Assembly (NCBI GenBank): GCA_027625915.1
Contig: JANTQA010000063.1
Coordinates: 5,351,501-5,415,500, forward strand
Reading direction: 5' to 3'
Length of the DNA stretch: 64,000 nt
Source: Anaeramoeba flamelloides
Lineage: Eukaryota; Metamonada; Anaeramoebidae
In this document: positions 31,983-43,056 of the stretch, one piece after another
Numbering within the stretch: position 1 is the first letter of the stretch
Layout: every line of letters begins with the position of its first letter
Notes under the pieces: generated by a model
What the model saw: only the letters and a program-made list of their open reading frames with translations
What the model was told of the DNA's origin: nothing
The model's database searches: none
Made by a program: the position numbers and the translations under genes

Positions 31983-33345
31983 GTCCAAAAAAAGTGGTTA
32001 TTTTTTTTTTTTTTTTATTGTTGAGCAGAGGTGATTCAACAAAATTACCTCCTATTTGCCTGAAACTCTAAAATTGTATTTAGGGTTTTTTTATCCTAAC
32101 TGTAACGTAAGCAGGATTACAGCTCAAAGGATATCTTTTCTTTAAAAAATGAAAAGAATAAATTATTTCTGAAAAAAAGACAAGAAAAAGAGAAAGAAAA
32201 GCAAGAAATGAAAGAGTTAAAAAATAATAGAAAAAAGAAAAAAACTTCAGTGAAAAGTTTTTTTTTGTGCCCCTAAGTGTTGAATGGGTTGGTGGTTGTT
32301 TCCTTTTTATGTCGTTTTTTTTTTGGATCGCCACCATAGGTTGTTTTAATAAAGAGTTCTAAATATTTGAACAACTATAGATCAAATGAAAAAGGCTGTT
32401 TATTAAATTTTGATTTAGAACTTTATAGATGGGTTGAATCTAAAAAGATCTGGTTTTTAAGAATAAGATTTGGTTTTCGAAATTTTCTTTTCAGCTGCTT
32501 TGCTTTTTTTTGTGTTATTTTTTTTTTTGTGTTATTTTTTTTTTTTATTATTTTATTTTTTTTTTTTTTTTGTAAGTTTCCCAAATCTTGTTTTCGCAAA
32601 ATCCCAGTACAAGATACCGACTCGACAGCAAAAACCCAGTCCAAGTAACGACTCGACAGATAGTACGGAAAGTTCAATTCGGTTCACTTTGGTTGGTTTC
32701 AGATCGCATTCGTTGGCTTCAGTTCAGTTGCATAAGTCCTCGTCGAAGATCTGATCATGAACAAGTTTGGTTGGGTTAGTCACGATCAGATCAACCAATT
32801 CTTATAATGATTTTTTATACTTTTTACCTTTCCCAAACACCTAAAAAAACAAAAAGAGAAGGAACATAGAGCCCAAGCAACTTAAGAAGGGAAATTTGGA
32901 AAAAGTAAAAAATAAAAAAATCTAAAAAAGTGGTTATTTGTTTTTATAGTATATGTCAAAAAAAAATGAGATAGTTAGTATATCTATTTTATTATTGAAA
33001 ATATCAAATTAAGTTAAATATTAATACCCTTGGATAGAGACTGATGATATTTATTTCCAAATATTGTTTTAAAATATTTCCAGAAAATGAAAAAAAAATT
33101 TATACTTTTTTGGAAAAAAACTATATACCTTCAATTCCAATAAAAAAAGTGACAAAATATAAAAAAGATATAATGATTTTTAAAAATATAAAATACAATT
33201 TTATATTTTTAATATTTGTTTTGTCAAGATTAAACACTGTCGAAGACAATTTTTTGGTATCATTTATCAAAAAAATAATTATCAATTTTCACCCCTAAAA
33301 AATATCATATAAAATCGAGATTAAAAATTTTTATATCGGTTATTT
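31983..33345 (+). mobile_element. dispersed element family C (copy 3), split by an insert
   Basis: The left tip (CCAAAAAAAGTGGTTATTT) matches the family C end at 42462 (CCAAAAAAGTGGGGCATTT). The body resumes at 32924 and aligns with 42490-42900 through ATCAAATTAAGTTAAATATTAAT, TTCAATTCCAATAAAA, and the ATCATATAAAATCGAGAT block. The right end is not preserved. The 84-codon frame at 33044-33298 lies in the C body and is not shared intact by other copies. Confidence 0.6.
32004..32923 (-). mobile_element. probable retroposed insert with 16-bp target duplication
   Basis: The 16-mer AAAAAAGTGGTTATTT stands on both sides (31988-32003 and 32924-32939). The plus-strand left border continues into a T-run, so the minus strand ends in AACAATAAA plus poly(A). 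Long target duplication and a terminal poly(A) are signatures of LINE-driven retroposition. The insert is more complex and less A/T-rich than its surroundings (for example ACTCGACAG twice, near 32621 and 32651), with no long protein frame. It may be a SINE, a LINE 3' end or a retrocopied transcript. Confidence 0.6.
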
Positions 33346-34179
33346 CACAAGTATGAATAAATAATAGTAAAATTTTAAAGTTAGAAAAAACTATTACTAC
33401 ACTTACCATTTCATCCAAGTTAAATGGGTTTACTGGCAACATAATCAACATTCCAGTTCGTAAAAATCTTGAAGGTGTTGTGTTTATTGTTATTAATAGT
33501 ATTACGTTTTTTAAAAATCTGTAGTTAGAAAAAAAAGTATATTTTGGGGTAAAAAAAATTTATAGAGGTGATAATGAATTTTCTGTAAATTCAACTTTTA
33601 GATATTTTTTTGAATTTATAATAACTAATAGTTTTGAAAGCACTTTTACTCATCTAAAAAAAAACAAATACGAAAAAAAATACCGGGTTGTAAATATCCC
33701 TGGTCCTGGTTTGTTTTTTTTTAGTTTTTGAAATAAACCAAAATTTCTTAAATTTTCTGTTTATTCTTTTGATTTTTGGAAAAAAAACCTAACAGAAAAT
33801 CAAAAAAAAAATAGTTTTTTCAAATTTGAATAATAATTAATTATTTAATAGTCAAAATGATTGATATCCTATTTGAAAGATATTCATTGGGTTTAAAATT
33901 CTTTTGAAATATAATAAAATGGCCTTTTAATTGTGAAGAAAAAAATTTTTACTTTTTTTTGTATTATTATCAAAAAAAAATCTTACTGGAAAATTAGATT
34001 TTTTAACTTAAATTGTAAAATATTTTTTCAAAATTTTTTTGATCAAAGATATTTTATTAATCAATAACGTTAATTATAATTGAAGTGGTTAAAAAGTGAA
34101 AAATTAGCAAATATTTAATTTTTTTTGAAAAAATTTTTATGATCATGATTTTTTTTATTCTTAATTCCACCAGTCTTTT
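33346..34179. other. gene-free stretch
   Basis: A/T-rich. Nothing recognised apart from scattered homopolymer runs. Confidence 0.4.
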
Positions 34180-34530
34180 TTGACCACTTATGATTATATT
34201 TTTAATTTTTTTTATTTTATTTTTTTATTATCTCTTGTTGGTAATATTCAAATTTTTGAAACTTTCTGTTATTTTCGAAATAAATGTTTAGGAGTTCAGA
34301 AAGTGTCACTAAGAGCTGTAGTGTGCCTAAATTTTACAGAATATAAATTGAACACAGAAAAAGCAAAAATTTTACTCAATTATTTTAAAGTCAAAAAAGT
34401 AAATAAAGTTTTTTTCTTGGTTGACAAAACAAATGAAAATTTCTTAAAATTTCTTTTAATTTCTAAAATTAAATATATATATATATATATATATGATGAA
34501 TTAGAAACTCCTCAATTAAATAAAGAATAA
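34180..34530 (+). other. open frame of uncertain nature, possibly a LINE fragment
   Basis: The frame starts from TTG and has a hydrophobic, A/T-driven first third. The middle (SLRAVVCLNFTEYKLNTEKAK) has more coding-like composition and faintly recalls the 'LNxxKTK' segment that follows the catalytic core of LINE reverse transcriptases. No YADD box is seen upstream. The end runs into a (TA)n tract at 34472-34492. Alternatively this is a small gene with an intron from ~34234 to 34291. Weak evidence either way. Confidence 0.25.
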
Positions 34531-36841
34531 TAATATTTAGATAAAATTTCTCGTATAAATTCTTATTCCTAATGAATTAATAAATCAAAAATAAGTTTTT
34601 TCAATAGTTTTCACAATCTTTCAAATTCATTATTTCATGAATTTTCAAAAAATCTTCACTTCTTATAAGTTATTCTTTTAATCATTTACAAAAATAATTT
34701 ATGATAAATATTTCAATCCCTAATTAATTTAACAATGACATAATTGTTGGGAATTGTGTGGTTATATAAAGATAAAATAAATTGATAAAAGTGAAATATG
34801 TCTTGATATCGGAATTAAAAATTAATTCAAATGCAATACTTCAAAAATGTAAGGCCATTTTAAATAGATTTTAAGTTATAAAAATTATTGTATAGATATA
34901 TATAAAAATCTTTAAAAAAAAAAACTAATTTTTAAAACTTCATCGAAAAGAAAATTAAAAAGTGTCGTATCATAAGATATTTTTCTCGTGGTATGATAAT
35001 TGATTAGCATTTTGGTTAAACCTTTACCTGAACTTTAATTGCCAAGTAGGGAATAATCATAAGTTTCATATATTTATCATATAGTATAGAGCTATTAATG
35101 AACAATAACAATTCCCCTGATCCTACATATACTTAGTATATTCTCTATTTTTACCAGTTAAAACAATTAATTTGTCTAATCATTTTTTCAAAAATGGCAG
35201 TTTATTATCAAAATATTTTACAAAAATGTTTGGCATAAAATAATAGATCCAAAGATTTTTCAGTATCTCTTTTTTTTTTTTTTTTTTTTGATCAAGCCCA
35301 GATTGCTCCTTGAAAAGTTGAAATTAAGTACAATATTAATAATAGTCTGATACCAAAAGTCAATATTTACACAGATTGTTACAAATTACTCATTGTTTCA
35401 TACAATTAATTGAGTATTATAGTTCTTTTTTAAGTCATATTGAGTATTTAAAGTGTATCTCTTTCAAAATAATTTGTGAAAATTTTTTCCAGGTAGAAAA
35501 TACACTTCCAAAATAGAATTGTGAGATAAGGGCAAAAGGAAACCTATTTGCCATTCCTAAAAGAAGATAAGACAATACTACTTGACATTCTATTGTGGTA
35601 TTTTATTTTTCAAGTGAAAAAAATTGTAATATGTTCTTTTTAAAAAAGTATTTTGTGGACTAAAAATCAAAGAGAAATTGCTAAAGTAAAAAAAAAAAAA
35701 AATTTTCTGATCTTCTTCGGAATAGGTTAAAAAGGTGAAAATTTTAGACTTTGTGCTTGAAAACTATAGAAACTATTTTTTTTTTATTATAAATTTCTCT
35801 AGTCATTGGACCGACCTCGATTTTTTTGTAAATTCTTTAATAATGAAAGATTTTGATAAAATATTATATTTGGTTTTATTATCCCAAACACTACTAAAAT
35901 TATAAGAACAAAAGTGTCAGGAATGTCAGTTCTTCAAAATATTAATTTATGGTTTTATTGTAAAAATAACCCCATTCTACTATCTCAAAAAACATCCAAT
36001 AATTTGTATTCCAAGATATCTGAAATAATTTGTTGTTATATAAATAGTCAATTTCCTCTCTGGTAGAAATCAGTTTGGGTCTTTTATTTCGCTATAATTC
36101 AATTGTTAAATTGATTTGTCAAATAAAAAAAAACTTTTTAAAAATCAAATGTAATTTTTGATAAATAAAAAAATCCAAAAAACTAAATTTTCAAATAGAG
36201 AAATTAAAAAAAATCTCATAAACTCGTAATTAACAACAACTAAAACAACATAACCTCTAAAAGTCTTGATTTAGTTTTGTAATATTTCAAAGATGAGAGG
36301 TATTATTACCGAATGAAGAAACACTAAAAATTGAAAATTGTAGAAGAATATTTTGTGGTTAAAAAAAACTTTCCCTACTTTACTGATCAGAACTTTAAAG
36401 AGAAGAAACCTACCCAAATATTTTTTCTTTAAAAAAAAACAAATTAATTCACAATAGAGGAAAAATAAACCACAAATTATTTAACGAGTTCATTTCATTC
36501 AATTCTCAAATTTTTTCCAGTAATTGGAGAGTAGAAATAAATGAAAGAAAGTAAATAAAAAAAAATATATATGTGGAGATTTTTGAGGCTAAAAGTCAAG
36601 TGAACACTCATGAAAAATAATCTTCTTCCAAGCAAAAAAAACAAAAAAATAGCAAATTGAAATGATGATTAATAAATTTATTTATATTAAGGGAAAAATA
36701 TCAAGTTGATAGGAAAAGAAAATGTACCAAAAGATATTATACAAAAGACATTTTAAAACAAAAAACACAAAGAAAGCCAAATAAAAAATATAAATAAAAC
36801 CCAAGTAAATTTTAATTTTGATCATTTAAAGTGGCATTTCT
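34531..36841. other. long gene-free stretch
   Basis: No open frame of coding character on either strand. T-runs occur near 35268-35290 and A-runs near 35690. No repeat family from elsewhere in the window could be recognised. The last 60 bases before 36842 are the 3' flank of the BTB-BACK gene. Confidence 0.5.
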
Positions 36842-38341
36842 TTATTTTTGTGCCAATTCGATTTTGGACATTTTACCTGCATATTCAACAGAGTTACCGA
36901 TCAAGAGTCTACCATCGGTATTGACGTCCCACCAAGAACCATCAACTTTCGAGCTTGCTGGTCTGATGTTAATTGCGACAACGGTGTTACCCATTTCTCT
37001 AGGCTTTTCAGCAATTAAGATGTGGTCGTCGGACCATTTACAGATTGTAATACCACCTGAATTTAAGCTAGTGTTGACATGGGATGAGTATCTTCCACCA
37101 TCGAAGGTTTTGACACCTCTCATGACCATGTGGTCTTTTTCAACGATTGTTTTTAAGGTACATCGCTTGTTTTGGACTAATGATCCTTTTTTAAATGGTA
37201 AGTAATTTCCTGTGGCTAATTTACCTTTCATGACCCAATTGGCGTTATCGGATCTTAAGGTATGAACGCCACCAATGACGACTGAACCACCAGCGTCAAC
37301 ATATTTGGCGAGGTTGTCTCCAAGTTGTGTTGGGTTTTGGAAGGAGTTTCCTGAGTTTACCCAGACAACGTGATATTTTTTCAAAGTTTCAACAGTTGGT
37401 GTTGTTCTTTGTGCAGAAATGTATGTGTAGTTGGTGAGTCCGGTACAGAGGATGGATTCTTTAAGATCCTTGATCCAGTTTTCGGTGTTAGCGCTCAAGT
37501 GTAAGACTTTGATGGTTTCTTTGGAGAGTCCTGGAATACCACGAGATGTCTTGAAGGATCTTCCCTTATATCTGTCAATTAAATTGAGAGAATAGTCAAA
37601 GATGACCTTGGTTTGATAAAGCTTGAGGGCTTTGATTTCCTTTAATTGTTCTGGTCCCATGAGGATGAGTTTGACCAATGGTAAGAGTCCAGATAAGACG
37701 TCTTTGAGTGCCTCTGGTGATTCTTCAATACCGGCTTCCTTAAGTTTCCATTTTCCCCATTCGAGGACTCTTTGGAAGATGTCATATTCAGATGAGCTAC
37801 ATCTTCTGAATCCAAGGATGCTCTTGATGTTTTCTTCTTTGACGCCTTCCAAGATGTTGGCTACCTTGAAGACACCCTCATCTCTCATCAAAAAGTCGAA
37901 GACCTTAGCTTCAAGAAGTGCGTCTTTGTAACCTTGTGCCTTCTTCAAGATATCGAAACAGTTCTGTGGGGAAATGTTCTTGGTCATAAATAACATTGCC
38001 ATGGCACCTAATCCATCAATTTTGAATTTATCGGCGGCTTCTTGGACACGAAGACAGTTTCTGTCGGTGAGAACTGGCTTTCGGGTGTAGACATATTGTA
38101 AAAGAACTAAGAAGATTTCAGATTCAACATCGGAAATTTCAAGTGTAACAAAGTCTTGGGTTTTGTTTCTCCATTCAGGATCATAGAGTTGTTCTTTCCA
38201 GACTGGGGAACAGTTTTGAAGGAAAAGCTTATTACAGTAATATTCCTTCTTTTCTTTTCCAATAACGAATTTGACATCAGCAATTTCTTTATTGTTGATG
38301 AGTGATGTTAATACATCATTAATGTTGTCTCGGTTTGTCAT
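36842..38341 (-). CDS. BTB-BACK protein with a C-terminal glutamine-amidotransferase-like domain
   Basis: An intronless 499-residue protein. Residues ~10-115 are a BTB/POZ domain (ADVKFVIG...NKLFLQNCSPVW...LLQYVYTRKPVL). Residues ~120-225 are BACK-like (NCFDILKKAQGY; FQRVLEWGKWK). From ~275 comes an alpha/beta domain: TIKVLHLSAN, YHVVWVNSGNSFQNPTQLGD, KYVDAGGSVVIGG. This recalls the flavodoxin/class-I amidotransferase-like fold found in bacterial surface and ThuA-type proteins. No Cys nucleophile is obvious in the expected turn, so it may bind rather than catalyse. BTB-BACK proteins often present substrates to cullin-3 ligases. The gene is much richer in G+C, with more C- and G-ending codons, than any neighbour. 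That suggests strong expression or a different origin. The start codon follows a leader free of upstream ATG for at least 50 bases. Confidence 0.82.
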   Translation of the reverse strand: MTNRDNINDVLTSLINNKEIADVKFVIGKEKKEYYCNKLFLQNCSPVWKEQLYDPEWRNKTQDFVTLEISDVESEIFLVLLQYVYTRKPVLTDRNCLRVQEAADKFKIDGLGAMAMLFMTKNISPQNCFDILKKAQGYKDALLEAKVFDFLMRDEGVFKVANILEGVKEENIKSILGFRRCSSSEYDIFQRVLEWGKWKLKEAGIEESPEALKDVLSGLLPLVKLILMGPEQLKEIKALKLYQTKVIFDYSLNLIDRYKGRSFKTSRGIPGLSKETIKVLHLSANTENWIKDLKESILCTGLTNYTYISAQRTTPTVETLKKYHVVWVNSGNSFQNPTQLGDNLAKYVDAGGSVVIGGVHTLRSDNANWVMKGKLATGNYLPFKKGSLVQNKRCTLKTIVEKDHMVMRGVKTFDGGRYSSHVNTSLNSGGITICKWSDDHILIAEKPREMGNTVVAINIRPASSKVDGSWWDVNTDGRLLIGNSVEYAGKMSKIELAQK

Positions 38342-39374
38342 ACTATGTGGAATTGTGTTTTATTTTGGAATTTGGTTTGGAAAAAAGAGCGAGGAGGTAT
38401 ACGTATGAATAAGTGAGAAAAAATTAAAAACAACGCTTTTGTGAAAAAGAAAAAAAAAACAAACTTGATGGCAGAAAAATTAAAAAAAATGTTTAATGAT
38501 TCATAAAATTATTATTTTAAAGTAAAACTATTAAATTAAAAACACAAGAGGGATAAAACTGTAAATGACAGGAATAAGTGGTTCAATAAATGAATTTGGA
38601 TTGACTTGAAGTGCTCAATAGTAAACAGAAGATGATTTTTACCATTAACAAGTTTTTTTTCTCCTTTGAAGAATAAAGTAAGTTTTTTCCAGATTCTTAA
38701 TCAATACAAAAATAATTCTTGACAAAGTCTAAACTACCACTCACAAGCCTTCAGATTTGGCCTTTTAGCTCTTGAAATCTTTTTTATTCTTTTCTGAATT
38801 TCAATGAAAAGAAAAAATTTTGGTTTTACGACAATAGCAATGTGTAATCAATGAAATCACCTAGATATTAATTTTGTGTGCATTTTTTTTCTTTCTTATT
38901 ATTAATTTCTTTTAATTCTAGCTTATTCAACCTGATTTATTTCCAATTTTTTTTCTCAGTTCTACATAAAAATAAAAAACATTTATTTTGGTTAATATCG
39001 AATAACAAAGACAAAGTTTTTTAATTGTGACCTTTATTAATTGATACCTTATCCCCTCTCGTAGTTGGTTATTTTGAGCAACAAATATTTCTATTTGGAA
39101 ATTTTTAAACTGTATTATTATTTGGAAATGAATATTTTCATGACTTAATTTGTTAAAGAAATAAGGTGATTTTTTTGTAAATAGTTTTCCGGAAAAGAAA
39201 ACTCTTTTATCTCAAAAATATAGAGTTTACTTTCTGTATCAAATCTTTGTGTTCAAAAATTTTTGTTGTTTTGGAGTCTGAAGAAAATTTTCGACTCTTT
39301 GATGAATAGATTGTTTACACTTTTGAAACATATTATATGAAGAGTTTTGAACAGTTCAGGGTTTTTCAATTAAG
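38342..39374. promoter_or_regulatory. upstream region of the BTB-BACK gene
   Basis: Read on the minus strand, the leader just before the start codon is C/A-rich and pyrimidine-bearing, then becomes A/T-rich. No named element is recognised. Beyond about 38600 the region holds no gene. Confidence 0.3.
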
Positions 39375-40585
39375 GATTTCTGAACTCTTCATTATTTTTT
39401 TCCCCAAAGGTAATAGAGTAATTATTTACACGAGGATACAATTAGTAATTCATATGTAACTTTATTTATCAACTTTAGAGAGAAGAATAATCATATTTAA
39501 AAGAGTTCATATTCAGAATTAAATATTCACTAAAAAGATCCTTTTTTGTTGAATTTTTTGGATCAAATTAGAAAAAAGAAAAATTTACAAAAAATTTTTA
39601 TATTGTAGAAATCTCACTTTTAGTAATTTCTGAGAATCTATATGAAAAAAAAGCCATGAAAATTTTAATCTTGTTTTAAAAATACAATAAAAATAAATCA
39701 ATTATAGAATCGTTTGAAGATCTGGAAAAATTAATCATTTATTTTATTTTTAAATATTTATTAAATTTTTTGAAATTTATAAGATTAGGTAATATTCTTT
39801 TGGAAACACCCATCAGTATAAAAAGGCACTATTCGTATTAAAATCAGTTAGTCAATAATATTTAATAACCCTTTTTTTATTCAAATTATTTATTTCTATT
39901 AGTTTTATTTGTTTGGAAATCTTAAAAAAAAACAAGAAATAATTATAAAGTACATTGATAAATTTAATCTTTGTGTTGTCAACAATCAACTGAAAAAATT
40001 AAGATTGGACTATTAATTATTGATAAAAAATAATCATATTAAAAAGTATTTCTTTATATTTTAAGTTGAAGTTCGCGGTTTTATAAAAATAATTTTGGGA
40101 GAAATTTTAATTTCTTTGTTAATTCTTTTTCTCTGTTTTTTTTATTCAATAAAAAGTAAAAAAATATGATTCAAATTATTCTTTGTTCCAAACAATTATA
40201 TTTTTTGAAGTTTAAAATAATTATTGTATTGTTTTGATATGAAGTAGATTTTTTATACTGGAGTTTTTTTTAAAACTTTGTGGTTTCATTTTTAAAGTCC
40301 ATTTTTGCAAACTTCTGTACAAACAATTAGATTATTTTCTTCTCCAAAGGAAATAATTTTTTTTTTAAATAATAAAGAAATATATTAAATTTTGAACTTT
40401 TTCAGAAATAAGGAAAAAAATATCAAACTTTTAAAAACAATAATTTATTAGGGAAAATATCTTTGAAAGCAAGTTTGACTTTTTAGTAATCATATTTTTA
40501 CTTTGTTTTTCAATTTCAAGTTGTAGTAAAATTTTTTGAATTTGATATTAAATTTACTTGAAGATTTTTTGGGTTTACTACCACC
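39375..40585 (+). repeat. dispersed repeat family D (copy 1)
   Basis: About 1.2 kb, collinear with the reverse complement of 52991-54196. Shared blocks are CCCAAAnGTAATAGnG, TCAACTTTAGAGA, CTTTTAGTAATTTCTGAGA, ATTAATTATTGAT, AAAAAGTATTTCTTT and TTTACTTGAAGATTTTTT. No intact protein frame. Confidence 0.65.
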
Positions 40586-40663
40586 ATAAGGACTTTATAA
40601 AAAAATGACATCATTCTGGTCTCTGATTTAAAAAAACCACTTAAATAAATTCTCCTAATGTCT

Positions 40664-40950
40664 TTAGACACAGAAGAACACTTAAGTGGAAAATTTGAGG
40701 TAATTATTGAAAACTTGTGAGATCAGCTTCCTAATTATAAGTTAAAGCGTTTTCCACAACATAGCAATTTTTCTTCTACGACAAGTTTTATCAATACCAT
40801 AATAAAAACCTCTTAAATAATGAATTTAGATCAATAATGATTGAAATGTTGATTTTAAGTAACTATAAACATTTAAGAATTTGATAAAGCAAGAATTCCA
40901 ATTATTCCCACAAATTTGAAAATTAATTGTTCTTCTGGATCTAAATACAT
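40664..40950. repeat. small inverted-repeat element (working name O)
   Basis: Left TTTAGACACAGAAGAACA and right, read inward, TTTAGATCCAGAAGAACAAT. The arms match at 15 or more positions. A similar end word occurs near 18162. A MITE-like relic with no coding capacity. Confidence 0.45.
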
Positions 40951-41439
40951 TTGGAGAATATATTTAACTAATTGTTTTACACACAGTCCCGATTAATACA
41001 CCAATTTTATGGATACCCCTTAAGACAAATAAATAGAAATCTAAAACAAGTCTACAAAAAAGGAAGAAACTATTTCACAAGGCGGCGCTTGAGCGGAAAT
41101 GGTAAAAAACTCAATAAAATCAACCGATATTCTCTTTTTTAACAAATTTAATTGCGAGATCGTTTCAAAAAAAGATTTTACAAGTACCAAAGGATATTGT
41201 AACTTTGGACTTAACATCTCGATTACTATCCAATTTTTAATAAAAAGGACCAAAGTAAATAATAGTTGTATAATACATTTTCATTTTTTTTTTTGAATAT
41301 TCTTTTTAATAAAAAAGTTGAATTTATTTCCTTATATTTTTAGTCAAGAAATAAGTTAGAGTGAATACCAGAGATAAAAATTAAGAATTAATAAATGAAA
41401 CCAATAGAGAGAGTGTGTGTTTTATGAAACTAGGAAACT
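40951..41439. other. gene-free stretch between D copies
   Basis: Opposed 65-70-codon frames at 41041-41296 mirror each other across the same DNA and carry no domain. A GGCGGCGCTTGAGCGG word near 41082 is unusually G+C-rich for the window and of unknown meaning. Confidence 0.4.
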
Positions 41440-42254
41440 CAAAAAATCTACTAGTAAATTTAATAGCCATTTTAATATAATTTTATATAACTTGAAATTA
41501 AAAAAAAAGTTAAAATCTTATTATTAAAAAATTAAGTCACTTTAAAGCTATTATCTGACAGGAATTATTGTTTTTACAAGTTTTTTCAAAATTTATCCTT
41601 AAAGATAAACTCAAATCCAACTTATTTCTAAATAATTTCAAAAAAATTAATTTTCATTGAAGTAGAGAGAAATCTTATTTTCTTTTCCGGGCGTGTTCAA
41701 AAACACACATCAGATAAAACCAAAAAAGTTCAAAATAACTTTTTATGAAAGGCCTAGTTAATTTCTAACATATTGAATAATTATTTTAAACATGTAAAAA
41801 TTAAAATTTATTTATTAGACTCAGATTATGAAGGAATTTTTTATTTCTTTCTTTGATTTGTTTTTTAAACAAAAAAATATTCAAATAAAATCAAACAATT
41901 AAAGGAAAAATTCTCCCAAAATACTTTTTTAAAACCTAGAAAATTCAACTGATACTCAAAAGAAATACCTTTTAATTTGATTATTTTTAATCCATAATTA
42001 ACAAAAAAATGGAAATTATTTAAGTGGATCATTGATTACCCAAAAATTAAAAATTCCAATCGGTTTTACAATTATTTCTCATTTTTTTAACGTTTTCATA
42101 ACAAATAAAAAGAACCCAACTTAATAAAAATAAAAAAGAACAGATAATTTCAAATAATTAATTTTACTAATAAAAATTTATTAGTTTATTATACTCCAGA
42201 TATTTGAAAAAAAATATTTAAAAATCTTTTAAATTTCAAGATTGTTAATATATA

Positions 42255-42447
42255 CAGTCAGTTTCACTTTTATGCACAAACTTTCAACGGAATTTAAGAC
42301 ACAAAAAAATCTCAAATTAAGGCACAAAATTTGTAATTTTTTTTTTACAATTTATTTTACTAGAATCTGACTTTTGTGCTTTAATTTGAGATTTTTTTGT
42401 GTCTTAAATTCCGTTGAAAGTTTGTGCCTTAAAAATGAAACTGACTG
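42255..42447. mobile_element. foldback MITE, family H (copy 1)
   Basis: 193 bp flanked by TA. It is almost entirely two inverted arms of about 80 bp starting CAGTCAGTTTCACTTTT, with a short A/T centre. It would form a near-perfect hairpin. The word AAGGCACAAA or a variant recurs three times per arm. It matches 44686-44882. Confidence 0.9.
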
Positions 42448-42455
42448 TATATATA

Positions 42456-43043
42456 AGGTATTTCCAAAAAAGTGGGGCATTTTTCTTTACATTTCATAAA
42501 AAATAATCTTTTTTAGTGATGGTAATCATTAATCAACTATACCAAATTAAGTTTAATATTAATAATGATTGAAACAACGACTTATGTATTTAATTCAAAG
42601 CATTTTAGTTGAAATATACTCCAAAAAAATGAAAAAAAACCAAAAAAGTACTTTTTTTGGTTAAAACAATTTACTTCCAATTTCAATAAAAAACCGGAAA
42701 TATGGAAAGGGAACAAATGATTTTTTAAACACTAAAACACAGTTATATGTTTTTAATTATATAGTAAAAATTTTTGAGATTATACAAGTTATGAAAACAT
42801 TTTTTTCAATCAAAAAGAATATAATAAACGTTAATTTTCACCATAAAAAAATATCAGATAAAATTGAGATCATAAATTTTAATATATTTTATTTCTGCAA
42901 TACAATACTAAGAAACAAATTGAATTGTTATCAAGAATCTATAAATGGTGGTTAATGATTTTATATATTTAAATCCTTTTTTGAAGAAAAGTTACATCAA
43001 TATATTTTAAAATAAATTTACCCCACTTTCTTAGAAATAGCTT
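42456..43043 (+). mobile_element. dispersed TIR element, family C (copy 1)
   Basis: About 588 bp with inverted ends (left AGGTATTTCCAAAAAAGTGG, right inward AGCTATTTCTAAGAAAGTGG), both adjoining TATATA. It sits only 8 bp from the H element on its left and about 13 bp from the M element on its right. The body aligns with 32924-33345 and 45650-46030. No coding frame. Confidence 0.72.
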
Positions 43044-43056
43044 ATATATATATATA

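Noticed and set aside
34180-34530. Confident LINE reverse-transcriptase gene
   Set aside because: Only a vague LNxxKxK resemblance and no catalytic YADD box, so kept as a low-confidence note.
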